Source of the DNA: an uncultured Clostridia bacterium
GTDB taxonomy: Bacteria > Bacillota > Clostridia > UBA1381
Direction of reading: 5' to 3'
Assembly: GCA_947631085.1 (NCBI GenBank)
Contig: CANRJY010000014.1
Coordinates: 1-54,833 of the forward strand
Length of the DNA: 54,833 nucleotides
Below the pieces are notes generated by a model that saw nothing but the letters and a program-made list of their open reading frames with translations, had not been told where the DNA came from and searched no databases. Position 1 is the first letter of the stretch. Each line of letters begins with the position of its first letter. The position numbers and the translations under genes were made by a program. Of this stretch, positions 33,895-41,696 are shown piece after piece.

Positions 33895-33923
33895 ATTATA
33901 CCATATCATATGCCCAATGTCAA
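33895..33923 (-). promoter_or_regulatory. Promoter of the riboswitch-SLH transcript
   Basis: A perfect consensus on the minus strand: TTGACA (33918-33923), 17 bp, TATAAT (33895-33900). Transcription would start near 33888, just before the aptamer. The 84 bp between here and galM contains only an AT-rich TGCACAAA/TTTGTGCA inverted repeat. Confidence 0.93.
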
Positions 33924-34007
33924 ACAAATCATTAAATTTTCTTTATGAAAATATTAAAATTTTTTGCACAAATTTTTCAAATTCCTTTTGTGCATATTTA
34001 CCATAAT

Positions 34008-35057
34008 TTACATATTTGAAAATCTGTATTCCGTGGTGAAATCATATGTTTCCCCGCGTCTGAGGATAGGCGCTATGAAGTGACTGTTCGCCATTGAGTT
34101 CGGAAAATACTGTGTTTCCAGGCAAAATGCCTGATGAATACCGTAGCGCGCTCCGTTTTTGTAAACTCCCTCTTTCAGGCCGTTTGATGTGTAAAGCTGA
34201 ACGCCTGGTTTATCGGTGAACACTTCCATCCGTATTCCGTTTTCGACGCACCGCGCTTCAGCCGCGAGACGGTATCCGCGTCCGGCTACGGCAAAATTAT
34301 GGTCATATCCCCCGAACATCTTTATCTGCTCATGATCGGAGCCTATATCCTGCCCGATAGGCTTTTCTGTCCTGAAATCAAACGGGGTTCCCGACACGCT
34401 CCGCACCTCGCCGGTCGGCATACATTCTTCGTTGTTCGGAGTATAGAAATCGGCGTTAAGCCGCAGCAGTTGATTTACCATCTTTCCGCTTGAATGTCCC
34501 GCGAGATTAAAATAGCTGTGATTTGTCAGATTTACCACGGTATCCCTGTCGCTTGCGGCTTTATAATTAATCTTAAGCGCGTTATCCTTTGTAAGCGTAT
34601 ATGTCATCGCAATCTCGAGCTTACCCGGAAATCCTTCGTCGCCGTCCGGCGATGTAAGCGTCATTATAAGCTCGGGCTCATCCGGCGTACCGCTCTCCGT
34701 TACCGTCCAGACCTTTTTGTCAAAGCCCCGCGCACCGCCGTGGAGACTGTTATTGCCCTCATTGACGTCAACGCTGTACACGGCGCCGTTCAATTCAAAT
34801 TTTCCGCCGGCAATTCTGTTTGCGTGTCTGCCGATGGCGGCGCCCAAAAATCCGTCATTATTAAGATAATCCTCCAGTGTGTCACGTCCGAGCACCACAT
34901 CCGTCTTTGTTCCGTTTTTGTCTGAAAAATAAAGATTTTTTACAATCCCGCCGTAGCTTAAAATTTCCGCGCCGAGCCCTTTTCCGTTGTCCATCTCATA
35001 TACGAAAACCTCCTCGCCCGACGGCAGTGTTCCGAAGCTTTTCTTTGTTATCGGCAT
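34008..35057 (-). CDS. galM: Aldose 1-epimerase (galactose mutarotase)
   Basis: A 349-aa beta-sandwich enzyme that interconverts alpha and beta anomers of galactose and glucose. Signatures include LGAAIGRHANRIAGGKF, NNSLHGGARGFDK, NLTNHSYFNLAGH with the catalytic His, GYDHNF, and a C-terminal FCLETQYFPNS with the catalytic Glu. The start at 35057 follows AAGGAAGG. It has its own consensus promoter, with no other galactose gene in the window. It is cytosolic (no signal peptide). Confidence 0.95.
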   Translation of the reverse strand: MPITKKSFGTLPSGEEVFVYEMDNGKGLGAEILSYGGIVKNLYFSDKNGTKTDVVLGRDTLEDYLNNDGFLGAAIGRHANRIAGGKFELNGAVYSVDVNEGNNSLHGGARGFDKKVWTVTESGTPDEPELIMTLTSPDGDEGFPGKLEIAMTYTLTKDNALKINYKAASDRDTVVNLTNHSYFNLAGHSSGKMVNQLLRLNADFYTPNNEECMPTGEVRSVSGTPFDFRTEKPIGQDIGSDHEQIKMFGGYDHNFAVAGRGYRLAAEARCVENGIRMEVFTDKPGVQLYTSNGLKEGVYKNGARYGIHQAFCLETQYFPNSMANSHFIAPILRRGETYDFTTEYRFSNM

Positions 35058-35095
35058 AGTTTTCCTTCCTTTCATCAAAAATTTTCTCTGTAAAA

Positions 35096-35124
35096 ATAAT
35101 ACCATTTTTACTCGGAAATGTCAA
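35096..35124 (-). promoter_or_regulatory. galM promoter
   Basis: Minus-strand TTGACA (35119-35124), 17-bp spacer and TATTAT (35096-35101) lie 39 bp before the galM ATG. Confidence 0.87.
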
Positions 35125-35133
35125 TTTAAATAA

Positions 35134-35169
35134 GAAAAAAAGAATGCCGGCTTTTTTCCGACATTCTTT
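35134..35169 (-). terminator. rpsT terminator
   Basis: AAAGAATGCCGG (139-150) and CCGACATTCTTT (158-169) form a stem with one mismatch, followed on the minus strand by a T-run. It lies just past the rpsT stop and upstream of the galM promoter. Confidence 0.87.
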
Positions 35170-35173
35170 CTTT

Positions 35174-35437
35174 TTAGCCTAACTTTGCAAGTTTTAACGC
35201 AAGCTGCGACTTTTTCCTCGCCGCGTTGTTCTTGTGAAGGATACCCTGGCTTACGCCCTGGTCAAGCTTCTTTACAGCTTCGTTGAACAAAACTCTTGCG
35301 TTTTCCTTATCGCCTGCCGCAGCGGCTGCTTCAAACTTCTTAACAGCCGTTTTCAGCGCAGTTTTGTGGGCAGTGTTAATCATTGTTTTCTTTTCGATTA
35401 CCTTTACCCTTTTCTTTGCCGACTTGATATTTGGCAA
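35174..35437 (-). CDS. rpsT: 30S ribosomal protein S20
   Basis: An 87-aa Lys/Ala-rich protein that binds 16S rRNA: PNIKSAKKRVKVIEKKTMINTAHKTALKTAVKKFE, ending with LHKNNAARKKSQLALKL. It starts at TTG (35435-35437) with GGAGGTG 6 nt upstream. E. coli rpsT also uses UUG, where the weak start serves autoregulation (established there, inferred here). It is a single-gene unit with its own promoter and terminator. Confidence 0.96.
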   Translation of the reverse strand: MPNIKSAKKRVKVIEKKTMINTAHKTALKTAVKKFEAAAAAGDKENARVLFNEAVKKLDQGVSQGILHKNNAARKKSQLALKLAKLG

Positions 35438-35476
35438 TTCTTACACCTCCGAAAATTTAATCTATAATACCATAAC

Positions 35477-35505
35477 ATTATATACTATCAGAAATGTAAT
35501 TGCAA
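35477..35505 (-). promoter_or_regulatory. rpsT promoter
   Basis: Minus-strand TTGCAA (35500-35505), 17-bp spacer and TATAAT (35477-35482), 39 bp before the TTG start. The remaining 94 bp to recO show no further feature. Confidence 0.85.
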
Positions 35506-35599
35506 GTATTTTTTATTGCTGTGCGGTCTTTTTGGCAAAATGACCAAAACAATTTGCATTTTTTTCATAATATATACATATTGTATACATAACCCCCGA

Positions 35600-36337
35600 C
35601 TACATTTCAGCCACGGAACGATAATATTCGAGACTCTTAAAGCCCTTGTCCAAATGCGTGCTCACATATTTTTCGCTTATTCTGTTAAGCTCCGAAATCA
35701 GAGCGGCGTCCGCTCTGAAAGCGAGCATCCTCTTGTCCTCGCAGCCTGTTATGTAACGCAGGGCGCGGTATGCGCCGGCGCTTATGCTTATCGCTCCGGC
35801 GCTTTTGCATTCTTTGCAGAATACAGCGCCTTTTTCGATATCAAACGCAGCCGCTTCGCCGCTCCCGCAGACGGCGCATCTGTCCAAAAGCGGCATATAT
35901 CCGCCGGCTGACATTAGCTTCAGCTCGTATACGGTCTTTACTTTTCCCTCGCTCTCGTTTCTGTACGCAAGAGCGTAAAGCGCGTTCAGAAAAATTTTCA
36001 GTATTCTCTCGTCCGGATTATTCGCGCCGAGAAGCGCGTAGGTTATATCCGCCATATAGTTGCCGAGAGCAAGTTTTTTAATATTTTCGCTCACAGGCAT
36101 GAAGCTGTCGATAGTTTCCATGCTGTGAACCGTCATCACATCGCCCGACGAGCCGCGAAGCTCGAAATCGCCGTAGCTCAAAAACTGGCTTGACGCCGCT
36201 TTGCTGCGCATACGCTTTGCATTGTAGCGTACCGCCTTTATTATGCCGCGGCTTTGCGTGAACACATGAAGCATTCTGTGTCCCTCGCCGTAATCGTTTT
36301 GTTTGATTATAACGCCTTTTGTTTCAATGTTTGCCAC
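35600..36337 (-). CDS. recO: DNA repair protein RecO
   Basis: A 245-aa recombination mediator. An OB-fold N-terminal domain (about 1-80, KGVIIKQNDYGEGHRMLHVFTQSRG) is followed by a helical domain with a zinc-binding C4 site, CAVCG and CKEC. RecO loads RecA onto SSB-coated DNA with RecR. The start is GTG at 36337, which lies inside yqzL (31-bp overlap); AAGGA is 12 nt upstream, so expression is probably coupled to yqzL. It is the last gene of the phoH-era-recO block. Confidence 0.93.
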   Translation of the reverse strand: MANIETKGVIIKQNDYGEGHRMLHVFTQSRGIIKAVRYNAKRMRSKAASSQFLSYGDFELRGSSGDVMTVHSMETIDSFMPVSENIKKLALGNYMADITYALLGANNPDERILKIFLNALYALAYRNESEGKVKTVYELKLMSAGGYMPLLDRCAVCGSGEAAAFDIEKGAVFCKECKSAGAISISAGAYRALRYITGCEDKRMLAFRADAALISELNRISEKYVSTHLDKGFKSLEYYRSVAEM

Positions 36338-36447
36338 TGTGCATCATTATCCTTCGCTTCTTCAAAGTTATCCGTGCCTTTGTATAATAAGTACGCGTCG
36401 ATCTCGCCTGTTTCCAAAAATTCCTCCCAGTAAGCCGCGTTGTCCAT
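36307..36447 (-). CDS. yqzL: YqzL-like small protein
   Basis: A 46-aa reading frame on the minus strand, starting ATG (36445-36447) with GGAGGG 7 nt upstream and ending TAA at 36307. It reads MDNAAYWEEFLETGEIDAYL and continues LYKGTDNFEEAKDNDAQ. Length, position between era and recO, and the aromatic-x-x-F-x-x-TG-x-x-D-A/T-YLL-Y/F-K pattern match YqzL of B. subtilis. Its function is unknown. The last 31 bp overlap recO in another frame. Confidence 0.85.
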   Translation of the reverse strand: MDNAAYWEEFLETGEIDAYLLYKGTDNFEEAKDNDAQWQTLKQKAL

Positions 36448-36535
36448 TCTGTGTCCCTCCGAAAAATGAAATTTACCTTTCTTATTTTAAATGTAGTTTT
36501 TTTCAATTTTCGACCGGTTATACTGACACTATTTT

Positions 36536-37432
36536 CTATTCATTCACATAGCCGAAGTTTTTAATCAGGAAATCGCTGTTGCGCCAATCCGATTTCACCT
36601 TTACCCATAGCTCAAGATACACCTGTTTGCCGAGCATTTTTTCAATGTCGCTCCGAGAGAGCGTGCCTATTTTTTTCAGCATCTCTCCGTTTTTTCCGAT
36701 AATAATTCCCTTATGCGACGCCTTTTCGCAGAAAATTGTCGCGTATATATTGGTAATCTTTGACTTTTCTTGCATTTTTGTAATTTCGATCGCTATGCCG
36801 TGCGGAACCTCCTTATCGAGGAGCCACAGCATTTTTTCGCGGATTATCTCCGCGGCAAGCTGTCTTTCCGGCTGATCCGTTACCATATCCTCGTCATAAA
36901 ACTCAGGCCCCTCCGGAATAAACTCGCGTATCTCATCGATAAGAAGCTGTACTCCGTCGCCGCTTTTCGCACTCAACGGCACGATTGACGAAAAGTCATA
37001 CATGCTTGCATAATCGGCGATTATCGGCAGCAAATCTTCTTTTTTCACAACGTCGATTTTATTGAGTGCCAAAATACACGGCAGTCCCGTTTCCGCCATA
37101 CGCTTTGTTATTTCGCGTTCCATATCCTGTATTTTTCTCGTCGCGTCCACAACGAAAACAATTACGTCCGTATCGTTCATACTCTCGTTTGCCGCATTTA
37201 CCATGAATTCTCCGAGTCTGTTATGGGGTTTATGAATACCGGGTGTATCCGTAAAAATTATCTGTTCCTCATCCGTGGTATATATAGCCAAAATCTTATT
37301 TCTTGTCGTTTGCGGCTTATCGGAAATTATCGCCACCTTCTGCCCCGCAACGGCGTTTAAAAGCGTCGATTTTCCGACATTGGGCATACCGACGATAGCG
37401 GCAAAGCCCGATTTAAAGTGTTTATTTTTCAT
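36536..37432 (-). CDS. era: GTPase Era
   Basis: A 298-aa ribosome-assembly GTPase. G motifs are GMPNVGKST (G1), TTRNKI (G2 region), DTPGIHKP (G3) and ALNKIDV (G4). The C-terminal KH domain (about 200-298, with HGIAIEITKMQEKSKITNIYATIFCE and GIIIGKNGEMLKKIG) binds the 3' end of 16S rRNA. AGGAG precedes the ATG. It lies between ybeY and yqzL in the usual Firmicutes order; an 88-bp gap before yqzL carries no clear promoter. Confidence 0.96.
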   Translation of the reverse strand: MKNKHFKSGFAAIVGMPNVGKSTLLNAVAGQKVAIISDKPQTTRNKILAIYTTDEEQIIFTDTPGIHKPHNRLGEFMVNAANESMNDTDVIVFVVDATRKIQDMEREITKRMAETGLPCILALNKIDVVKKEDLLPIIADYASMYDFSSIVPLSAKSGDGVQLLIDEIREFIPEGPEFYDEDMVTDQPERQLAAEIIREKMLWLLDKEVPHGIAIEITKMQEKSKITNIYATIFCEKASHKGIIIGKNGEMLKKIGTLSRSDIEKMLGKQVYLELWVKVKSDWRNSDFLIKNFGYVNE

Positions 37433-37448
37433 CCTTATTCTCCTGTTT

Positions 37449-37931
37449 TTATCTTGTTATATTAAGTCCGTTCAGTATTTTATCCTGCTTTTCGCGCATT
37501 ACGCGCTCACCCTCCTCGTCGTCAACGTGGTCGTAGCCCAAAAGATGAAGCATGGAGTGAGCCGTCAGAAACGCAACCTCCCGTTTTAAGCCGTGTCCGT
37601 ACTCCTCCGCCTGCGCCGCCGCGCGCTCCATAGAAATCACTATATCGCCGAGCACGACAAGTCCGCTGTCGGGTTCCTCCTCAGCGTCATAGCAGTCCCC
37701 GTCAAATTCGAGCATGGGAAACGACAGCACATCGGTGGGCTTGTCGATACCTCTGTGCTCGCGGTTTATCTCGCGTATGCTTTCGTCATCGGTGAGAGTA
37801 AGGCTTATCTCCGCGTCAAAATCGCACTCCTCCTCGGCGAGAACAGCCTCGCACACGCTTTTTACCGCGTTTTCGAGTTCTTCCGTAAATTCGATCTTAT
37901 CCTGTTCGTTTGATATTATAAGCTCAACCAT
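37449..37931 (-). CDS. ybeY: Endoribonuclease YbeY
   Basis: A 160-aa zinc RNase for 16S rRNA 3'-end maturation and ribosome quality control. The metal motif is H125-x3-H129-x5-H135 in [13 protein letters not shown], and the central DVLSFPM and LGDIVIS are conserved. GGAGG precedes the ATG. It overlaps phoH by 8 bp and lies 16 bp before era. The common neighbours yqfF (HD-domain phosphodiesterase), dgkA and cdd are missing from this block. Confidence 0.95.
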   Translation of the reverse strand: MVELIISNEQDKIEFTEELENAVKSVCEAVLAEEECDFDAEISLTLTDDESIREINREHRGIDKPTDVLSFPMLEFDGDCYDAEEEPDSGLVVLGDIVISMERAAAQAEEYGHGLKREVAFLTAHSMLHLLGYDHVDDEEGERVMREKQDKILNGLNITR

Positions 37932-38934
37932 TTTTTCCTCCGCCGCTTTGAGCGGTCTTTTTCCTCATGCGCGCCCTTTCGCGCTCCTCGTCGTATTTCG
38001 CGTATGCCTTGATAATCTTCTGTACGAGCGGGTGGCGCACAACGTCCTTTTCGGTGAACGTGCAAAACGCTATATCCTCTATGTTTTTGAGTATTTTCGC
38101 CGCCTCTTTAAGTCCCGAGCGCTTGTCGCCCGGGAGGTCTATCTGCGTTATGTCGCCCGTGACGATAGCCTTCGAGCCGAAGCCTATACGCGTAAGAAAC
38201 ATTTTCATCTGCTCGGGCGTGGTGTTCTGCGCTTCGTCGAGAATTATAAACGCGTTGTCTAATGTTCGTCCGCGCATATACGCGAGCGGCGCGACCTCGA
38301 TCACGCCCTTCTCCTGATAGCGCATAAAGCCTTCGGGTCCGAGCATTTCATACATTCCGTCGTAGAGCGGACGAAGGTACGGATCGACCTTGTTCTGCAA
38401 ATCGCCCGGCAGAAATCCGAGCTTCTCACCCGCCTCGACAGCAGGACGCGTGAGTATGATGCGGCTTACCTCCTTGCTCCGAAGCGCCGTGACAGCCTTT
38501 GCTACAGCCAGATACGTCTTGCCCGTACCCGCCGGACCTATTCCGAACACGATAGTGTTGTTGTTGATTGCGTCCACATACTTCTTCTGTCCGAGCGTTT
38601 TCGTCTTGATAGGGTTGCCGTGCGCGCTTATCGCTATGCAGTCGCTTCCCATCATTTTCATGTCAATGCCGCCGTTTTCCTGCACCATCGTTATCGCGTA
38701 GATCAGCTTCTGCTGGTCTATCGCTTCTCCGCGCGAGAGTATCTGCATGAGTAGATTTATCACCTGCTCCGCCTTTTCCGCGTTTTCCTCCTCGCCCGTG
38801 ATTCTCAGTCCGTCGTCGCGCGGAACGACGCTCACTCCCAGCGCCTTTTCAAGCGTTTTGATGTTTTCGTCGAAGCTGCCGAAAAGAGATGACAAATCTA
38901 CCTCGCGCGGCACTTCAATCTGTTTTTTGATCAA
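37924..38934 (-). CDS. phoH: PhoH family ATPase
   Basis: About 336 aa. An N-terminal KH-like domain (about 1-115) is followed by the P-loop ATPase: [15 protein letters not shown] (Walker A), [17 protein letters not shown], and [23 protein letters not shown] (Walker B). PhoH proteins are thought to act with YbeY in RNA metabolism. GTG at 38943 directly abuts GAGGA, whereas TTG at 38934 has GAGGAG 8 nt upstream, so TTG is preferred. It overlaps ybeY by 8 bp. Confidence 0.92.
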   Translation of the reverse strand: MIKKQIEVPREVDLSSLFGSFDENIKTLEKALGVSVVPRDDGLRITGEEENAEKAEQVINLLMQILSRGEAIDQQKLIYAITMVQENGGIDMKMMGSDCIAISAHGNPIKTKTLGQKKYVDAINNNTIVFGIGPAGTGKTYLAVAKAVTALRSKEVSRIILTRPAVEAGEKLGFLPGDLQNKVDPYLRPLYDGMYEMLGPEGFMRYQEKGVIEVAPLAYMRGRTLDNAFIILDEAQNTTPEQMKMFLTRIGFGSKAIVTGDITQIDLPGDKRSGLKEAAKILKNIEDIAFCTFTEKDVVRHPLVQKIIKAYAKYDEERERARMRKKTAQSGGGKNG

Positions 38935-38963
38935 GTATTTCACTCCTCTGTATATTTTTCCGG

Positions 38964-40202
38964 CTATTGCGCCGGAGTATTTTCCGTTTCAATGCTTTGG
39001 GTTTCCGTTCCTTCTGTTCCCGTACTTTCAATTCCTATTTTTTCGATAAAGCTCATGTTTAATGTGACCCTGATCGTTTCATCGTCAAGCTGCTCGTATG
39101 AAATATCCGAGCCCAAAAGCTGAGATTTCGGCTGAAGCTCCTTCGCGATTTCAGCCTCCATTTTATTTCTCGCTATTTCAAGCGCCGTATCGACCGTTAT
39201 CGGCTCGCGATTCACGATTACCTCGTCAAAGCGCGTACTGTTCAGACAAATTCCCGAATAGCCGTTTATGTTCAGCTCGTTACGCTTATCAGTCTTATTA
39301 TAATCATCATAATCCACGTTCATACTTCGGAACAAATCAAACCGCTTGCCGAACAGCTCCAGCGAATAGAAGGTTTTTCCGCGTCCCGTAACGTTTCTCG
39401 ACTCGTAATACAGCTTGTAATCGCCCGTTCTGCTGTGCGAGGTGTACGCTTCGACCTCGCCGAGCGCGTGGACATACATATATTTTTCGGGCTGTCCCTC
39501 TTTGTAGACCGGCACTTTTCCGCTTATAAGCACGTCTCCGGCGCCCACCACGGCGCCCTCCTTGACCGCTTCCGCGCCGTTTTTGACGACCATACTCTTG
39601 ACCACGCCGCCGCACGCCGCCGCTATGTCGCAGTATGCGTCACGGTCTATCACGTCGGGCTTTAAAATTTTCTCGCTTATTTCAACGCGCGCCTTTGCGC
39701 CCTCAATATACACCCATGCCCACGCCACGCCCTCGTTCGCGTCGGTAATTCGCCGTTTTATCTCCGTGCCGGGCGGCAGATTTTTTTTGAGCGCTCCGCT
39801 CTTTACACCGATACTGTCAAGCGAGGCGGCGAGCTTATCCATGTCGACAGTCTCCGCGCCGTTAATCTCGACCACCCATATATACCGTGACGAAACAGCG
39901 AAAAACGCGGCGGTCATGACAAGTCCTATGACGAAAAAATATCTTTTGCGGTAACGTGCGAACAGATCATACAGCCCGACCTTTTGCAAAATTTTAACCC
40001 TCGTCCGCGTTTTCCTCGCGACGGAGCGGATTTTGCCGAAATCGCTCTTCCTGACGCACAGCGACATACCCTTTTCCGTCGGCAGAACATTCCCGATATC
40101 AATGCCGCGTCTCAGGCAGATATTGACAAAACGAGCAGTCTCAAGCCCATATATTTCTATTATAACATATCCTTTCAGAAATTTAAAGATTTTATTGAAC
40201 AT
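38964..40202 (-). CDS. yqfD: Sporulation protein YqfD
   Basis: A 412-aa membrane protein. Residues 1-80 resemble a BON-like fold (GYVIIEIYGLETARFVNICLRRGIDI), one membrane segment follows (about 88-108), then a large extracytoplasmic domain ending in a Ser/Thr/Glu tail. In B. subtilis YqfD is made in the mother cell under sigma-E; its partner YqfC is encoded just upstream. GGAG precedes the ATG. Linkage with phoH-ybeY-era is conserved across spore formers and supports an endospore-forming host. Confidence 0.88.
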   Translation of the reverse strand: MFNKIFKFLKGYVIIEIYGLETARFVNICLRRGIDIGNVLPTEKGMSLCVRKSDFGKIRSVARKTRTRVKILQKVGLYDLFARYRKRYFFVIGLVMTAAFFAVSSRYIWVVEINGAETVDMDKLAASLDSIGVKSGALKKNLPPGTEIKRRITDANEGVAWAWVYIEGAKARVEISEKILKPDVIDRDAYCDIAAACGGVVKSMVVKNGAEAVKEGAVVGAGDVLISGKVPVYKEGQPEKYMYVHALGEVEAYTSHSRTGDYKLYYESRNVTGRGKTFYSLELFGKRFDLFRSMNVDYDDYNKTDKRNELNINGYSGICLNSTRFDEVIVNREPITVDTALEIARNKMEAEIAKELQPKSQLLGSDISYEQLDDETIRVTLNMSFIEKIGIESTGTEGTETQSIETENTPAQ

Positions 40203-40217
40203 TTTTTTAATTCTCCG

Positions 40218-40493
40218 TTAAATATTGTATTTTATTTCGGAAAATACGCCCGAAATGAGGAGCGATTCGAGTCCGATATACTTGATTTTAAGCTCCGCGC
40301 CCTTGATTATGAGCGTCCCCATCGCGCTCGATATCCACACTTCCTCCGGTTCATACCTCAATATTCCCTTATAATTTTCTATATAAATTTCCCTGTTGCC
40401 CGCTATAGTGAGCTTTGGGATATCCATTATAATCTCTTTACCTACTCCCCACTTATCCGCAATAATCTCATATATGCCTTTCAAGCCCATCAT
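40218..40493 (-). CDS. yqfC: Sporulation protein YqfC
   Basis: A 91-aa protein of the YqfC/YabP-like fold: DIPKLTIAGNREIYIENYKGILRYEPEEVWI, ending in IKYIGLESLLISGVFSEIKY. It is the small partner of YqfD in sporulation. Two ATG codons (40493, 40490) lie directly on GGGAG, while TTG at 40484 sits 9 nt after it; TTG may be the real start (88 aa). It begins the yqfC-yqfD-phoH-ybeY-era-yqzL-recO unit and is divergent from ylbJ across about 83 bp. Confidence 0.85.
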   Translation of the reverse strand: MMGLKGIYEIIADKWGVGKEIIMDIPKLTIAGNREIYIENYKGILRYEPEEVWISSAMGTLIIKGAELKIKYIGLESLLISGVFSEIKYNI

Positions 40494-40576
40494 CTCCCAA
40501 ATTAAATTTATGTGATTTCCGAGGTTTTAAGTACATTTGCACGGCATATATTTTACTGAAAAGGAAGTGTATAATT

Positions 40577-41668
40577 TTGAAAAAATTTCTGCTTTACGCC
40601 GCCGTAATAGGCGCGGTCGCTCTGATCATCGCCGGAGCGTCAAGATCCGTTTCATACGCGTCCGAAGCGCTCGATATGTGCTTTGAAATGATAATACCGA
40701 CGCTTTTCCCTTTTTTCATATGCTCGGGGATGCTGATATACTCGGGCTTCTGCGAGGTTTTGGCGAAAGCGTTCCGTTTTTGCATGATGCCGCTTTTCCG
40801 CATAAATCCGGCGGGCTCGTCGGCGTTTATTCTCGGAATTGTCAGCGGCTATCCATTGGGAGCGGTCACGGCGGGTGAGCTTTATACCAATAACTACCTC
40901 TCAAAAACCGAGGCGGAGCGGCTTTTAGCGTTTTGCAACAACTCGGGACCGCTGTTCATTCTCGGTTCTGTCGGAGCGGCGGTCTACTCAGATATGCGGT
41001 TCGGCGTTATGCTGTACATTTCGCACATACTCGCCGCGCTGACCGTGGGAATTATTTTTCGGTTTTACAAAACCTCGCAATACGTCGCTCCGCCGACGGT
41101 CATGGGAACTCCCAAACGACCTATAGGCGAAATATTCAATATCGCGCTCCAAAACGCGGTTTCGAGCATACTCACCGTATGCGGGGCAGTGCTTTTTTTC
41201 AGCGTTATAAGCCGCCTGTTTTTGGATTTACTGCCGTTATCGGCGGGGCTCGGCGCGGTGGCGTCGGGAATCTGCGAGTTTGTGACGGGAACGCTTAAAA
41301 TTTCGGCACTCGATATACCGACGGCTTCAAAGCTGATACTGACCTCCGCCGTAGTGGGCTTCGCGGGTCTGAGCGTTCATGTTCAGGTTATGGCGGTCGT
41401 GTCAAAATACGGTCTGAGCCTTAAGCCGTATATAATCGGGAAAATATTTCACGGGATAATCGCCGCGGTCTACACGTTCATATGTTTGCGTCTGCGCCCC
41501 ATAGCGGAGTTCACATTCGCGCCGTCTGCGGGAAGAGCCTTCGCCGCCGTGAGCGTGTACGAAGCAATATTCACCGCGATAACGATACTCGCCTGCGGCG
41601 CATGCGCGGTCTGGCTGTATCTCAGAAGCTGCCGCTGCGAAGGGACACTAAAAAATAAGGGACACTAA
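40577..41668 (+). CDS. ylbJ: Sporulation integral membrane protein YlbJ
   Basis: A 363-aa polytopic protein with about eight membrane segments. The YlbJ signatures are MIIPTLFPFFICSGML, GIVSGYPLGAVTAGELY, LLAFCNNSGPLFILGSVG and GFAGLSVHVQVM. In B. subtilis YlbJ is made in the mother cell and affects spore cortex or core properties. The start is TTG at 40577 with AAGGAAG 9 nt upstream. The last codons run into a palindromic element that repeats AGGGACACTA, so the C-terminal residues EGTLKNKGH are probably not part of the ancestral protein. Confidence 0.85.
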   Translation: MKKFLLYAAVIGAVALIIAGASRSVSYASEALDMCFEMIIPTLFPFFICSGMLIYSGFCEVLAKAFRFCMMPLFRINPAGSSAFILGIVSGYPLGAVTAGELYTNNYLSKTEAERLLAFCNNSGPLFILGSVGAAVYSDMRFGVMLYISHILAALTVGIIFRFYKTSQYVAPPTVMGTPKRPIGEIFNIALQNAVSSILTVCGAVLFFSVISRLFLDLLPLSAGLGAVASGICEFVTGTLKISALDIPTASKLILTSAVVGFAGLSVHVQVMAVVSKYGLSLKPYIIGKIFHGIIAAVYTFICLRLRPIAEFTFAPSAGRAFAAVSVYEAIFTAITILACGACAVWLYLRSCRCEGTLKNKGH

Positions 41669-41683
41669 AATTTTAGTGTCCCT
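41641..41683. terminator. Palindromic terminator-like element at the ylbJ 3' end
   Basis: Perfect arms AGGGACACTAAAA (41658-41670) and TTTTAGTGTCCCT (41671-41683) enclose the ylbJ stop codon. An extra direct copy of AGGGACACTAAAAAA sits at 41641. It lacks a long T-run but separates convergent ylbJ and obgE and could terminate both. Confidence 0.65.
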
Positions 41684-41696
41684 CTGTGTTATATGA

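Noticed and set aside
36324..36506. 60-aa minus-strand reading frame between era and recO
   Set aside because: No family match; the same stretch encodes the 46-aa YqzL-like protein in another frame with a good ribosome binding site.
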